Origin: Bordetella sp. FB-8
Lineage (GTDB): Bacteria; Pseudomonadota; Gammaproteobacteria; Burkholderiales; Burkholderiaceae_B
Direction of reading: 5' to 3'
Length of the DNA: 64,000 bases
Assembly (NCBI RefSeq): GCF_000382185.1
Contig: NZ_KB907784.1
Coordinates: 2,381,633 to 2,445,632, forward strand
Shown here: in pieces, positions 18,830 to 28,807 of the stretch
Layout: every line of letters begins with the position of its first letter
Numbering within the stretch: the first letter of the stretch is position 1
Made by a program: the position numbers and the translations under genes
Notes under the pieces: generated by a model
Seen by the model: only the letters and a program-made list of their open reading frames with translations
The model's database searches: none
Told to the model about the DNA's origin: nothing

Positions 18830-19620
18830 TTGCCGCCCGATTCGGCGCGCCGCGCCGTGGCCAGCACGGCCGTGCATACGCCGCGCAGCATGTCGATCTC
18901 GTCGCGGGTCGGCGTCTGGCGGTTGAAGAGGTGCCGCATGCGCGGCATGAGCTTCTTGGGATGCGCCGGGTCGAGGAACTGCACCGCGATCAGCGCGTCT
19001 TGCCAGTGGGACAGAAAGGCCTGCACGGCGGCGCCGTCGGCGGGCACCGCGCCCGGATCGGGCTGCTGCGCCGTCGAGACGGGCAGCATGGCCGCGCCGC
19101 TGGCATGCAAGAGGGCATAACGCACCTCCCAGGCGGCCAGCTGCAGCGCCTGCGCGACGTTGAGCGAACTGTATTCCGGGTTGGCCGGAATGTGGCAGAT
19201 GCGATGGCACAGGGCGATCTGGGCATTGGTCAAGCCCGAACGCTCGGTGCCCAGCACGATGGCGACGCAGCCCTGTCCGTTTTCAGCCAGATGCGCGCCA
19301 GCCAGTTCGGCCGCCTGGCGGATGTCGCAAGGCGGCGGCCCCAGGTCGCGCACGCGGGCTGTCAAGGCGAATGCCAGCGTGACGGGCGCCAGCGCCTCTT
19401 CCAGCGTGGCGTATACCTGGGCGTGTTCCAGCACGTCGGCGGCGCCGCTGGCCAGGGCCACGGCTTCGGGCTGGGCGGCCAGGTCTGGCAGCCGGGGTTC
19501 GACCAGCGCCAACTCGGAGAACCCCATGGTCTTGATGGCCCGCGCGGCCGAGCCGACGTTGCCGGGGTGACTGGGCTGCGTCATGATGAAACGCACCCGC
19601 GAAAATGCCTGCTGGGTCAT
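18823..19620 (-). CDS. trmJ: tRNA (cytidine/uridine-2'-O-)-methyltransferase TrmJ
   Basis: A 265-aa SPOUT methyltransferase. The N-terminus RVRFIMTQPSHPGNVGSAARAIKTMGF and the C-terminal knot motifs (IVLGTERSGLTN, then NPEYSSLNVAQALQL) identify the TrmJ group, which methylates position 32 in the tRNA anticodon loop. The C-terminal extension (about 165-260) is also typical. It is divergent from suhB with about 90 bp between starts. Confidence 0.92.
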   Translation of the reverse strand: MTQQAFSRVRFIMTQPSHPGNVGSAARAIKTMGFSELALVEPRLPDLAAQPEAVALASGAADVLEHAQVYATLEEALAPVTLAFALTARVRDLGPPPCDIRQAAELAGAHLAENGQGCVAIVLGTERSGLTNAQIALCHRICHIPANPEYSSLNVAQALQLAAWEVRYALLHASGAAMLPVSTAQQPDPGAVPADGAAVQAFLSHWQDALIAVQFLDPAHPKKLMPRMRHLFNRQTPTRDEIDMLRGVCTAVLATARRAESGGKK

Positions 19621-19712
19621 TTAAATTAAAATAGGTGGTTTTGGCCTATCCGGCTGCCGCGTATTGGCGGCGGCACGGCCGCGATCCTGCTCTTGACTCG
19701 TACGGAACCCTA

Positions 19713-20498
19713 ATGCATCCGATGCTCAACACCGCCATCAAGGCGGCCCGGCGTGCCGGCACCATCATCAATCGCGCCAGCCTCGACCTGGAGCGCCTCA
19801 GCGTGGCGCGCAAGGGTCCTCGCGATTATGTCACGGAAGTCGACCGTGCCTCGGAAGAAGCCATCGTCGAGGCGCTCCTGGCCGCCTATCCCGACCACGC
19901 CGTGCTGGGCGAGGAATTCGGCCTGCGCGGACCCGAGAACGCCGAGTTCCAATGGATTGTCGATCCGCTGGACGGCACCACCAATTTCATCCACGGCCTG
20001 CCCAACTACGTGGTGTCGATCGCCTTGCAGCATCGCGGGCATCTCACCCAGGCCGTGGTGTACGATCCTTCGCGCAACGAACTTTTCACCGCCAGCCGCG
20101 GCGGCGGTACGTTCCTGAACGACCGCCGCGTGCGCGTGTCGGGCCGCACGCGTTTCGCCGAGGCCCTGCTGGGCGCGCACTGGCCCGGCTCGACCGGTCC
20201 GACCATGGGCGCGGCGCGCTTTGCCGCGATGGCCGAAGGCTGCTCCAGCGTGCGCCGCCTGGGCGCCGCCGTGCTGGACCTGGCCTATGTGGCCAGCGGC
20301 CGGTTGGACGGCTTCTGCGGTGTGGGCCTCAAGCCCTGGGACCTGGCCGCGGGCAGCCTGCTGGTAACGGAGGCGGGCGGCCTGGTCGCCGATTTCGATG
20401 GCGAGCAAAGCTGGATGTCGACCGGCGATGTGCTGGCCGGCAGTCCGAAGATCTTCGCGCAGATGGTCGCGGGGCTGCAGCACAAGCCTGCAGTCTGA
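19713..20498 (+). CDS. suhB: Inositol-1-monophosphatase family protein SuhB
   Basis: A 261-aa Mg-dependent phosphatase. The metal sites are GEEFG, IVDPLDGTTNFIHG and the C-terminal WDLAAGSLLVTEAGG. The ATG at 19713 gives the family N-terminus MHPMLNTAIKAARRAG; the frame is open upstream without a better start. In E. coli SuhB also acts in rRNA antitermination and biogenesis. It lies next to trmJ, an arrangement common in betaproteobacteria. Gene length is standard. Confidence 0.94.
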   Translation: MHPMLNTAIKAARRAGTIINRASLDLERLSVARKGPRDYVTEVDRASEEAIVEALLAAYPDHAVLGEEFGLRGPENAEFQWIVDPLDGTTNFIHGLPNYVVSIALQHRGHLTQAVVYDPSRNELFTASRGGGTFLNDRRVRVSGRTRFAEALLGAHWPGSTGPTMGAARFAAMAEGCSSVRRLGAAVLDLAYVASGRLDGFCGVGLKPWDLAAGSLLVTEAGGLVADFDGEQSWMSTGDVLAGSPKIFAQMVAGLQHKPAV

Positions 20499-20537
20499 TG
20501 TCTGTACCATAGGACTATCTGAATTGCCGGAGAGCCC

Positions 20538-22139
20538 TTGATGGAATGGTTGTTCGATCCGACTGCGTGGGTGGGCCTGTTTACGCTGGTCATCCTCGAA
20601 ATCGTCCTGGGGATAGACAACCTCATCTTTATCGCCATCCTGGCGGACAAGCTGCCACCCAAGCAGCGCGATCGTGCACGCATCATGGGTCTGAGCCTGG
20701 CGCTCATCACGCGGCTGGTTCTGCTTTCGGTCATGTCCTGGCTGGTCACGCTGACCCGCCCGCTGTTCTCGCTGGGGCCGTTTTCCTTCTCGGGCCGCGA
20801 TCTCATCCTGTTGCTGGGCGGGCTGTTCCTGCTCTTCAAGGGCACGGTCGAGCTGCATGAGCGCCTGGAAGGCGGCGTCTATGCCGACGGCCTGGGCAAG
20901 CGCATTTATGCCAGCTTTTGGGTCATCGTGACGCAGATCGTGGTGCTCGATGCCGTGTTCTCGATCGATTCGGTCATCACCGCCATAGGCATGGTCGAAC
21001 ATCTGGTCGTCATGATGATGGCCGTGGCGATCGCCATCTGCATCATGCTGGTGGCTTCCAAACCGCTCACGCGCTTTGTCAATGCGCATCCCACCGTGGT
21101 GGTGCTGTGCCTGGGCTTTTTGCTGATGATCGGTTTTTCGCTGCTGGCCGAGAGCCTGGGCTTCAAGGTGCCCAAGGGCTATCTGTACGCGGCCATCGCC
21201 TTTTCCGCCGCCATCGAAGGACTCAACCAGCTGGCACGGCGCAATTTGCTGCGTCTGGACGGCACGCGCCCCATGCGCGAGCGCACGGCCGAAACGGTGC
21301 TGCGCATGCTGGGCCGTCGTCCGCTGGACATCGAACCCGACGACGATGTGCCGCCGTCCGCCCAGGCCGCGCAAAAGGCCTTCGGCGTGGAGGAGCGCAA
21401 TATGGTCAGCGGCGTGTTGACGCTGGCCGAGCGTAGCATCCACTCGATCATGACTCCGCGCACCGACGTAACCTGGATCGACATCGGCGACGACACGGCC
21501 GAGATACGCCGCCAATTGGATGAGGCCCCGCACAGCTTCTTTCCCGTTTGCCGCGGGGCGCTCGATGAGATCGTCGGCATAGGCCGGGCCAAGAACCTGG
21601 TGGCCGATCTGATCACCCAGGGCCGCATCGACAGCAGCCACCTGCGCGAGCCGATCATCGTGCACGAGTCCACCGACATCCTGCGCCTGATGGACATACT
21701 CAAGCGCTCGCGCGGGCAACTGGTGCTGGTGGCCGACGAGTTCGGCGCCATTGTCGGCCTGGTCACGCCCATCGACGTGTTCGAGGCGATTGCCGGTGAA
21801 TTTCCCGACGAGGACGAAATGCCGGATATCCTGGCCGAACGCGAGGATGTATGGCGCATCGACGGAGCGGCCGATCTGCACCATGTGGAGCAGGTGCTGG
21901 AAACCGATGGGCTGGTCGACGAGCCGCAGGACTACACAACGCTGGCGGGATATCTGCTGGCGCGATTCGGGCAATTGCCCAAGCCCGGCGATATGTGCGA
22001 ATACGAGGCGCACAACATGCGGTTCCGCTTCGAGGTCTTGCAGATCGAAGGGCGGCGCATTGCTTCGGTGCGGGTCGAGAAGTCGCACATCGAGCCTGAA
22101 GCGCCGGATGGCGAGTCGTACGAGAAACCTGCCGCTTAG
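20538..22139 (+). CDS. TerC-CBS-CorC_HlyC membrane protein (YoaE/YegH type)
   Basis: A 533-aa protein of three parts. Residues about 10-235 form a TerC-type membrane domain with acidic motifs inside helices ([20 protein letters not shown] and DAVFSIDSV). Two CBS repeats (about 300-425) follow, and a CorC_HlyC transporter-associated domain ends the protein (about 440-520). This layout is typical of YoaE, YegH and YtfL relatives, which are linked to metal ion export. It stands alone, 39 nt after suhB. Confidence 0.92.
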   Translation: MMEWLFDPTAWVGLFTLVILEIVLGIDNLIFIAILADKLPPKQRDRARIMGLSLALITRLVLLSVMSWLVTLTRPLFSLGPFSFSGRDLILLLGGLFLLFKGTVELHERLEGGVYADGLGKRIYASFWVIVTQIVVLDAVFSIDSVITAIGMVEHLVVMMMAVAIAICIMLVASKPLTRFVNAHPTVVVLCLGFLLMIGFSLLAESLGFKVPKGYLYAAIAFSAAIEGLNQLARRNLLRLDGTRPMRERTAETVLRMLGRRPLDIEPDDDVPPSAQAAQKAFGVEERNMVSGVLTLAERSIHSIMTPRTDVTWIDIGDDTAEIRRQLDEAPHSFFPVCRGALDEIVGIGRAKNLVADLITQGRIDSSHLREPIIVHESTDILRLMDILKRSRGQLVLVADEFGAIVGLVTPIDVFEAIAGEFPDEDEMPDILAEREDVWRIDGAADLHHVEQVLETDGLVDEPQDYTTLAGYLLARFGQLPKPGDMCEYEAHNMRFRFEVLQIEGRRIASVRVEKSHIEPEAPDGESYEKPAA

Positions 22140-22238
22140 GTTCTTGAGACGTCGATCGCATCGATAGCATTGCTGCATCGAGGCCCAACCCCGGCACGGC
22201 AAACGCTTTAAGAGCCCAACAACAATCACGGCGGCGAT

Positions 22239-23033
22239 TCAGAGGTCCTGAAACCGCAGGCCGTCTTTGTCGATCACCAGCCAGCCGCCGCGCTTGGGTT
22301 CGGCATGATCCAGTTCCCAATCCGGCAGTACCCAGCGCTCGCAGCGGCGGCCGTCCACGGCGAACACATGATGCGCCGGGCGGTGTGTATGGCCGTGCAC
22401 CACGACGCTCGCGCCGCTCTCGCGCAAGGCGGCATCCACTGTATCGGGACTTACGTCCATGATCTGCAGCGGCGTGCCGCGCTTGACCTGCATGCTCTTG
22501 GCGCGTGCCTTGCGGGCAAAGTCCTGGCGCCAGGCTAGGCTGGACATGAGGAAGAGTTTTTGCAGCAGAGGATTGCGCGCCGCGGCGCGCCAGCGCTGGT
22601 AGGCGCGGTCGTCTGTGCAATATTCGTCGCCGTGCGAGAGCAGTACGGGGCCGCGCGGCGTTTGCAGCAGAACGACCTCGGGCAGCAGGTGCGCGCCCAG
22701 TTCGCGGGCCAGGCGTTGGCCGATGAGGAAATCGCGGTTGCCGCGTCCCAGATAGAGCGGCAGGCGCGAGGCCGCCGCCTTCATTGCGGCAAGTGCCTCG
22801 GCCAGCCAGTGGGGCGGGTCGGCGATTGTGTCGTCGCCTACCCAGACATTGAAAATGTCGCCCGGCAAAAGCACAGTGGCCGCCTCGTCGGCGGCCTTGT
22901 GCAGAAAGCCCAGGAAGGCCTGTTGCGTGGCTGGCGTGTCGGCACCCAGGTGCAGATCGGACGCCAGCCAGGCGGGGCCTTCCGGCAGCGCGAGCTTATT
23001 GAAGGATTTCGGCTTTCTTGATGACCACATCAT
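22239..23033 (-). CDS. lpxH: UDP-2,3-diacylglucosamine diphosphatase
   Basis: A 264-aa calcineurin-type phosphoesterase of lipid A synthesis, acting at the inner membrane to give lipid X. The metal-site motifs are all there: [27 protein letters not shown] and HGHTHRP. The start is the ATG at 23033 or 23030, which makes the gene overlap the end of the cyclophilin gene by about 38 nt in another frame. This indicates coupled translation. Confidence 0.92.
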   Translation of the reverse strand: MMWSSRKPKSFNKLALPEGPAWLASDLHLGADTPATQQAFLGFLHKAADEAATVLLPGDIFNVWVGDDTIADPPHWLAEALAAMKAAASRLPLYLGRGNRDFLIGQRLARELGAHLLPEVVLLQTPRGPVLLSHGDEYCTDDRAYQRWRAAARNPLLQKLFLMSSLAWRQDFARKARAKSMQVKRGTPLQIMDVSPDTVDAALRESGASVVVHGHTHRPAHHVFAVDGRRCERWVLPDWELDHAEPKRGGWLVIDKDGLRFQDL

Positions 23034-23640
23034 CGACGGGTACGTTCTGGTGAAAACCGCTGTTGCTGGTCTTCACCGCGGCGATCTTGTCGACCGTGTC
23101 TTCGCCCTCGGTGACTTTGCCAAATACAGCATAGCCCCAGCCAGTGGGCGTGGGCGAGGTGAAGTTCAGGAAATCGTTGTTGGCCACGTTGATGAAGAAC
23201 TGCGCCGTGGCCGAGTGCGGATCGCTGGTGCGCGCCATGGCGATCGTGTACTTGTCGTTCTTCAGGCCGTTGTTGGCCTCGTTCTCGATAGGCGCGTGGG
23301 TGGGCTTTTGCTTGAGGCCCGGCTCGAAGCCGCCGCCCTGGATCATAAAGCCGGCGATCACGCGGTGGAAGATCGTGTCGTTGTAGAAGCCTTCCTTGAC
23401 GTAGGTCAGGAAGTTCTCGGTGGTCTTGGGGGCCTTCTCGGCGTCCAGCGTCAGGACGATGTCGCCCAGGTTGGTTTCCAGCTTGACGCGAGGGTGGGTG
23501 TTGCTCATTTGCTGAGTGCCTTTGTCTGTTTTGGTGGAAGAACCGGGGGCGGCGGTCTGAGCGCCCGCACCCAGGGGGAGCAGGGCGGCCAGCGCAAGGG
23601 CGCAGGCCGACAGGCGAATCGAATGCTTGAAATACATCAT
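22996..23640 (-). CDS. Peptidyl-prolyl cis-trans isomerase, cyclophilin type, with signal peptide
   Basis: A 214-aa protein: a signal peptide ([19 protein letters not shown]), a 16-residue linker, then a complete cyclophilin domain (from about residue 50) with [13 protein letters not shown] and [15 protein letters not shown]. The signal implies a periplasmic PpiA-like foldase. An internal ATG at 23508 ([11 protein letters not shown]) would give a cytoplasmic PpiB-like protein, so a dual start or an old fusion of two tandem genes is possible. Its ATGATG start overlaps the TGA of the TPR gene (23637-23639). Confidence 0.9.
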   Translation of the reverse strand: MMYFKHSIRLSACALALAALLPLGAGAQTAAPGSSTKTDKGTQQMSNTHPRVKLETNLGDIVLTLDAEKAPKTTENFLTYVKEGFYNDTIFHRVIAGFMIQGGGFEPGLKQKPTHAPIENEANNGLKNDKYTIAMARTSDPHSATAQFFINVANNDFLNFTSPTPTGWGYAVFGKVTEGEDTVDKIAAVKTSNSGFHQNVPVDDVVIKKAEILQ

Positions 23641-24293
23641 TGCGGAGGGGCTTCCTTCATTTGGAGGCGGGCCGCGCCGGGGTCGCGCGATGCCAGCTGC
23701 TTGAGGTTGGCTTGCGCGTCGGCGTAGCCGGGGTCGACCTGCAGCGCCGTGCGCAGCGCTGCGCCAGCCTGCTTCAGCTTGCCCTGCCGGACATAGAGCG
23801 CCGCCAGATTGTTCCACGGTTCGGGCAGTTCGGGAAAGCGAATGGTCATGTCCTTGTAGATCGCGACGGCCTGGTCGATGCGGCCCAGCCCGACCAGCAC
23901 GCGCGCATGCTGGAACATGAGCTGCACGTCGGTGCCGGGCTTGCCCTGGAGCTGGGCCTGGCGCCATTCGATCAGCTTCAGGGCGCCGGCGTAGTCGCCC
24001 CGGTCGATCAGGGTTGCGATGTGATCGGTGATTTGCGACGGCGTGGGCTTGAGCCGGGTGTCGACATCGGGACGCAGTTTGTCCATTTCCTTGGACAGCC
24101 ATTGCCAGCCCTGCTCCGGCGGGTAGGGGTCCAGCGTCGTAAGACGGGAATTGTCGACGAGGACGCCGCCGCCGCCCATGGACTGGGCCTGGGCGGCCTG
24201 CGGGCAGATTGCCAACGCGGCCAGCGTGGCGGCGATGGACATGGCCAGCGCGGCAAGTCGGAAACGCGGCATCGGGATCATGGCTATGGGCAT
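23637..24293 (-). CDS. Exported tetratricopeptide-repeat protein
   Basis: About 218 aa, with a signal peptide ([29 protein letters not shown]). At least two TPR units are visible near the C-terminus ([40 protein letters not shown]). The start is uncertain: ATG codons at 24293, 24281 and 24272 all lead into the signal. The stop overlaps the cyclophilin start, so both are translated together. TPRs mediate protein contacts; a scaffolding role in the periplasm is an inference. It is divergent from cysS. Confidence 0.82.
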   Translation of the reverse strand: MPIAMIPMPRFRLAALAMSIAATLAALAICPQAAQAQSMGGGGVLVDNSRLTTLDPYPPEQGWQWLSKEMDKLRPDVDTRLKPTPSQITDHIATLIDRGDYAGALKLIEWRQAQLQGKPGTDVQLMFQHARVLVGLGRIDQAVAIYKDMTIRFPELPEPWNNLAALYVRQGKLKQAGAALRTALQVDPGYADAQANLKQLASRDPGAARLQMKEAPPQ

Positions 24294-24444
24294 GGCGGTG
24301 GCTTGAGGAAGCGGGCTGCCCGACCTCTCGGGGCAGGGCAGGCCGCTTGCTATACTTGTCGACCGCCATTTTAGCTCGGCATTTCGGCTCGCATGCCGCG
24401 ACTCGCGATCCACCGGGCAATTCGTTCGGGCAATCCGCCTTTTC

Positions 24445-25908
24445 ATGCTGCAGATCTATAACTCGCTTACGCGTAGCAAGACGCCATTCACGCCTGTCGA
24501 ACCCGGCAAGGTGCGCATGTATCTTTGCGGCATGACCGTGTACGACTTCTGCCACCTGGGCCACGCCCGCATGCTGGTGTCCTTCGATGTGGTGCAGCGC
24601 TGGCTGCGCGTCAGCGGCTACGCCGTCGATTATGTGCGCAATATCACCGATATCGACGACAAGATCATTCGGCGCGCCGTCCAGTCCAATCGCAGTATCC
24701 ATGAAGTCACCGAGTTCTACATCGCTGCCATGAACGCCGATGCGCAGGCTCTGGGCGTGGAAAAGCCCACGCACGAACCGCGCGCCACGCAGTATGTGGG
24801 CCAGATGCTGGGCATCATCGCCACGCTGCAGGAAAACGGTTTGGCATACGAGGCGGCTGATGGCGACGTGAACTACTCGGTCCGGGGCTTTCCCGGTTAC
24901 GGCAAGCTTTCGGGCCGCTCGCTCGACGATCTGCGGGCCGGAGAGCGCGTTGCCGTAGGCTCGGCCAAGCGCGATCCGCTGGATTTCGTGCTGTGGAAGG
25001 CTGCCAAGCCCGAAGAGCCCGCCGATACCAGGTGGAACCCCGCCGACTACGGTCATGCTTATGGCCTGGGCCGGCCCGGCTGGCACATTGAATGCTCGGC
25101 CATGAGTCGCGCCCTGCTGGGCCAGCCTCTGGACATTCACGGCGGCGGCCCCGACCTGAAGTTTCCGCATCACGAAAACGAAATCGCCCAGACCGAAGGC
25201 GCTTTCGGCGGCATCATGGCCAATACCTGGATGCATTGCGGTCCGCTGATGGTCGGCGCGGACAAGATGTCCAAGTCGCTGGGCAACTTTCTTACCATTC
25301 GCCAGGCGTTGGCCGAAGAAGCCAGCCTGTCGGATGATCGGGCTGCCTACGAGGTGCGCCCGCGCGAGGCTGAAATGGTGCGTTTCTTCATCGTGCGCAA
25401 CCACTACCGCAGCCCGCAGAGTTTTATTCCCGGCAACCTGATCGATGCACAGAGCGCGCTCGACAGCCTCTATCAGACTCTGCGCAACGTCGCGCCCGAC
25501 TGGCTGAACATCGACTGGAACGAGCCCCAGGCGCAGGCCTTCAAGGCCGCCATGGACGACGACTTCAATACTTCGGGCGCCGTGGCCGCGCTGTTCGAAC
25601 TGGCCTCCGAGGCCAACCGCACCCAGAGCGCGCGTGCGGCGGGTCAGCTCAAACAGTTGGGCGGCCTGCTCGGTCTGCTGCAGCAAGACCCGCAAGCCTA
25701 TTTCCAGAGTGCCACGCGCTATCGCGCCGGCGCGGCCGCTGCCGCCGCGCTCGATGCCGATGCCGTCCAGGCGCGCATCTCGGCCCGTGCCGCGGCCAAG
25801 CAGGCGCGCGACTTCGCCCTGGCCGACCGCATCCGCGACGAATTGCGCGCGGCCGGCATCGAGCTCGACGACAAGCCGGGCGGCCTCACCCAATGGCGTC
25901 GCGCCTGA
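24445..25908 (+). CDS. cysS: Cysteinyl-tRNA synthetase
   Basis: A 487-aa class I synthetase. The HIGH-type motif is HLGH (37-40), Cys28 and later Cys/His residues (such as the CS in GWHIECSAM and the HHENE region) bind zinc, and the second signature is [10 protein letters not shown] near residue 273. The C-terminal DALR-type and anticodon domains are complete. Length matches the family. It is essential for charging tRNA-Cys. Confidence 0.97.
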   Translation: MLQIYNSLTRSKTPFTPVEPGKVRMYLCGMTVYDFCHLGHARMLVSFDVVQRWLRVSGYAVDYVRNITDIDDKIIRRAVQSNRSIHEVTEFYIAAMNADAQALGVEKPTHEPRATQYVGQMLGIIATLQENGLAYEAADGDVNYSVRGFPGYGKLSGRSLDDLRAGERVAVGSAKRDPLDFVLWKAAKPEEPADTRWNPADYGHAYGLGRPGWHIECSAMSRALLGQPLDIHGGGPDLKFPHHENEIAQTEGAFGGIMANTWMHCGPLMVGADKMSKSLGNFLTIRQALAEEASLSDDRAAYEVRPREAEMVRFFIVRNHYRSPQSFIPGNLIDAQSALDSLYQTLRNVAPDWLNIDWNEPQAQAFKAAMDDDFNTSGAVAALFELASEANRTQSARAAGQLKQLGGLLGLLQQDPQAYFQSATRYRAGAAAAAALDADAVQARISARAAAKQARDFALADRIRDELRAAGIELDDKPGGLTQWRRA

Positions 25909-25938
25909 TCGGCCGTGCCTGACCGGAGCCACACCCGC

Positions 25939-26586
25939 ATGTCCAGTTCCGCCGATACTCCCATTGCAAAGCCCGACTATTGGGACGAGGCCGTCGCGCA
26001 TCTGATCAAGCGCGACCGCATACTCAAGAAAATCATTCCGCAGCATCCCGAGGTTTGGCTGACCTCGCGCGGCACGCCCTTCATCACGCTGGCGCGCGCC
26101 ATTGTGGGCCAGCAAATTTCCACCAAGGCCGCTGACGCGGTCTGGAATAAGTTCATCGCCGCGGTGGGCAAGCGTCCGTCACCCGCAGCAGTGGTCAAGA
26201 CGGGCGTGCAAGGCCTGCGCGCCGCCGGCCTGTCCCAACGCAAGGCCGAATATGTGCAGGATCTGGCTACGCACTTTGGCGAGCGCCGGGTGCATCCCGA
26301 AAAATGGGCCTCCATGCCCGACGAGAACGTCATCGATGAATTGGTCGCCATTAGGGGTATAGGCCGATGGACAGCGGAGATGTTTTTGATCTTCAATCTC
26401 CAACGGCCGAATATCCTGCCGCTGGACGACCTGGGGTTGCTCAGGGCGATCTCGTTACACTATTTCAGTGGTGAGCCGGTCTCGCGGTTCGAAGCCCGCG
26501 AAGTTTCGCTGGCATGGCAGCCCTGGCGCACGGTGGCGACCTGGTATCTCTGGCGCAGCCTGGACCCGATTCCGGTCCAGTACTGA
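25939..26586 (+). CDS. DNA-3-methyladenine glycosylase, AlkA-type HhH-GPD
   Basis: A 215-aa base-excision repair glycosylase. It has the helix-hairpin-helix ([18 protein letters not shown]) followed by the catalytic aspartate region ([10 protein letters not shown]). [15 protein letters not shown] marks the family's N-terminal domain. A GTG at 25915 could also serve, but the ATG at 25939 lies after a GGAG-like site. It lies 30 nt after cysS and 46 nt before accA, probably in one transcript. Confidence 0.9.
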   Translation: MSSSADTPIAKPDYWDEAVAHLIKRDRILKKIIPQHPEVWLTSRGTPFITLARAIVGQQISTKAADAVWNKFIAAVGKRPSPAAVVKTGVQGLRAAGLSQRKAEYVQDLATHFGERRVHPEKWASMPDENVIDELVAIRGIGRWTAEMFLIFNLQRPNILPLDDLGLLRAISLHYFSGEPVSRFEAREVSLAWQPWRTVATWYLWRSLDPIPVQY

Positions 26587-26632
26587 AATCAGGCCATTGC
26601 AAATCAAGGCGCCTTTCAACGGAACCTTCTAC

Positions 26633-27598
26633 ATGCCTATTACATTCCTGGAATTCGAACAGCCCCTGGCCGAACTGGAAAACAAGATCGAGCAGTTGCG
26701 CTACGTGCAGGCTGACTCGGCGGTCGACATTTCCGACGAGATCAGCCGGCTGCAGCAAAAGAGCCAGGCGCTGGCCAAGGAAATCTACGGCAGGCTTACG
26801 TCCTGGCAGACCGCGCTGGTGGCGCGCCATCCTCAGCGGCCCTATACGCTGGACTACGTGCGTGAGATTTTCACCGATTTTCATGAGTTGCATGGCGATC
26901 GCATGTACGCCGACGATCAATCCATCATCGGCGGCATGGCGCGCTTTAATGGCGCGGCGTGCATGGTGATCGGTCATCAAAAAGGCCGCGACACCAAGGA
27001 GCGCGCCGCGCGCAACTTCGGCATGCCGCGTCCCGAGGGCTATCGCAAGGCCCTGCGCCTGATGCAGCTGGCCGAGAAATTCGGCCTGCCGATCTTCACC
27101 TTCGTCGATACGCCAGGCGCCTATCCCGGTATCGGCGCCGAAGAGCGCGGCCAGTCCGAGGCCATCGGCCGCAATCTGTACGTCATGGCCCAGCTCAAGG
27201 TGCCGGTCATCAGTACCATCATCGGCGAAGGCGGCTCGGGCGGTGCGCTGGCCATTGCCGTGGGCAATGCCGTGCTGATGCTGCAGTACTCGACCTATTC
27301 GGTGATTTCGCCCGAAGGCTGCGCGTCCATCCTGTGGCGCAGCGCCGACAAGGCGTCCGACGCGGCCGAGGCCCTGGCCATTACCGCGTCGCGCCTGAAG
27401 GACCTGGGCCTGGTCGATCGCGTGGTCAACGAGCCTGTGGGCGGCGCCCAGCGCGATCCGCGCGTCATGGCGCGCCTGCTGCGCCGCGCATTGGGCGATG
27501 CCTTGCGTCAATTCCAGGACATGAGTCCGGAAGAACTGGTCGAGCAGCGCTTGCAGCGCCTGCTGTCCTTCGGCCGCTACCAGGAAGTGAAGGCCTGA
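26633..27598 (+). CDS. accA: Acetyl-CoA carboxylase carboxyltransferase alpha subunit
   Basis: A 321-aa subunit of the first enzyme of fatty acid synthesis. The N-terminus [20 protein letters not shown] is diagnostic, as are the crotonase-fold motifs [22 protein letters not shown] and [15 protein letters not shown]. The open frame runs upstream into the glycosylase gene, but the ATG at 26633 gives the family start. tilS and lysC follow on the same strand. Confidence 0.97.
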   Translation: MPITFLEFEQPLAELENKIEQLRYVQADSAVDISDEISRLQQKSQALAKEIYGRLTSWQTALVARHPQRPYTLDYVREIFTDFHELHGDRMYADDQSIIGGMARFNGAACMVIGHQKGRDTKERAARNFGMPRPEGYRKALRLMQLAEKFGLPIFTFVDTPGAYPGIGAEERGQSEAIGRNLYVMAQLKVPVISTIIGEGGSGGALAIAVGNAVLMLQYSTYSVISPEGCASILWRSADKASDAAEALAITASRLKDLGLVDRVVNEPVGGAQRDPRVMARLLRRALGDALRQFQDMSPEELVEQRLQRLLSFGRYQEVKA

Positions 27599-27634
27599 AC
27601 CCGCAAAGGGTAGGCCTGCTGCGCGAGGCGATGC

Positions 27635-28693
27635 ATGCGTGACGCAGCGCCCGTGCCGGCTGGACAAGGTCCGGGCGGCTTGCCCGATTGCCCTGTCGAA
27701 CTGATCTCTCCCGTGCGCGCTGCGCTGCGGGGGCTGCCCAGGAACACGTCGCGAATCGCCGCCGCGGTCAGCGGCGGAGCCGATTCGGCCATGCTGGCGC
27801 TGGCTGCCGCGCATGCGGCGCGCGGCTTGGGTCTCGATCTTTTCCTGTTCCATGTCCATCACGGTCTGCAGGCCCAGGCCGATGACTGGGCCGCGCATGT
27901 TCGAGCCTTGGGCGCCTTGCTGGGGGTTCCGGTGCTGCAGGCCCGTGTGCGCGTGCCCGACGATACCGGCAAGGGCATCGAGGCCGCGGCCCGGCAGGCG
28001 CGCTACGAAGCCTTGGGCGGGTTGGCGCGCCAGTGCGGTGTTGCCGACGTGCTGCTGGCCCACCACCAGGACGACCAGGCCGAGACCGTACTGCTGCGGC
28101 TGCTGCGCGGGGCCGGCCTGCAGGGCATGGCCGCGATGGCGGCTCAGACCGAGCGCGATGGCGTGCGCTATCTGCGCCCCTGGCTGGCGGTGCCGCGCGC
28201 GGCGATCCGCGCCGCGGCCGCCGGTTTTGCCCAGGCCCAGGGTTGGCAGCCCGTGGAGGATCCGACCAATACCGATGCGCGCTATACCCGCGCGGCGGTT
28301 CGCACCCAGCTCAAACCTGCGCTGGATGCGCGCTGGCCGGCATGGCAGGCCATCGTCGCGCGCCATGCCCGCCACATGGCCGAAGCGGCCCAAGTGCTGG
28401 CCGAAGTGGCCCAGGCCGACTTGGTGGCGCTGGGTTTTTCATCGGCGGACGCCAGTTTTTCCCTGCTGGCCTGGCGCGATCTGTCGCCAGCGCGGCAACT
28501 GCAGGTGCTGCGCCACTGGCTGGCCGGCCTGGATCTACCCATGCCCAGCGACGCCCGATTGGCCGAACTGGCGCGCCAACTGCGGCAGCTGCATGCCATG
28601 GGCCACGACCGCCAACTGCGCTGGGAGCACGCGGGCAGGGTGGTGGGATGCGTGCGGGAACGGGTGGTTATTTCCTTATCGCCCAGGGTTTGA
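27635..28693 (+). CDS. tilS: tRNA(Ile)-lysidine synthase
   Basis: A 352-aa N-type ATP pyrophosphatase that makes lysidine at the wobble base of tRNA-Ile(CAU). The P-loop is SGGADS (46-51), followed by FHVHHGLQ and LLAHHQDDQAETVLLRLLRGAG. The C-terminal TilS substrate-binding domain is shorter than in E. coli, as is common in this group. It lies 36 nt after accA. Confidence 0.94.
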   Translation: MRDAAPVPAGQGPGGLPDCPVELISPVRAALRGLPRNTSRIAAAVSGGADSAMLALAAAHAARGLGLDLFLFHVHHGLQAQADDWAAHVRALGALLGVPVLQARVRVPDDTGKGIEAAARQARYEALGGLARQCGVADVLLAHHQDDQAETVLLRLLRGAGLQGMAAMAAQTERDGVRYLRPWLAVPRAAIRAAAAGFAQAQGWQPVEDPTNTDARYTRAAVRTQLKPALDARWPAWQAIVARHARHMAEAAQVLAEVAQADLVALGFSSADASFSLLAWRDLSPARQLQVLRHWLAGLDLPMPSDARLAELARQLRQLHAMGHDRQLRWEHAGRVVGCVRERVVISLSPRV

Positions 28694-28807
28694 AGCAGGA
28701 TTTCACCAGCGCGCTAAAATATTTGGCTTTGCCGGCCGCCTATCCCGAGTCGTGCGCATTGCGGTAGGCGGCGTTGTTTTTGTCCAGAGCACGAATTTCA
28801 GAGCACT

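Noticed and set aside
19710..22229. 839-codon open frame on the minus strand
   Set aside because: It runs antisense to suhB and the TerC-CBS gene, is rich in His/Gln/Arg, and matches no protein pattern.
23641..26115. Upstream extension of the cyclophilin frame to more than 1000 codons
   Set aside because: Only the last 214 codons make sense; the rest is antisense to cysS and the glycosylase gene or an alternate frame of the TPR gene.
26465..28393. 642-codon minus-strand open frame
   Set aside because: Antisense to accA and tilS, with shadow-type composition.
28694..28807. Lysine riboswitch ahead of lysC
   Set aside because: The 114-bp leader is too short for the known lysine riboswitch and none of its conserved helices could be seen.
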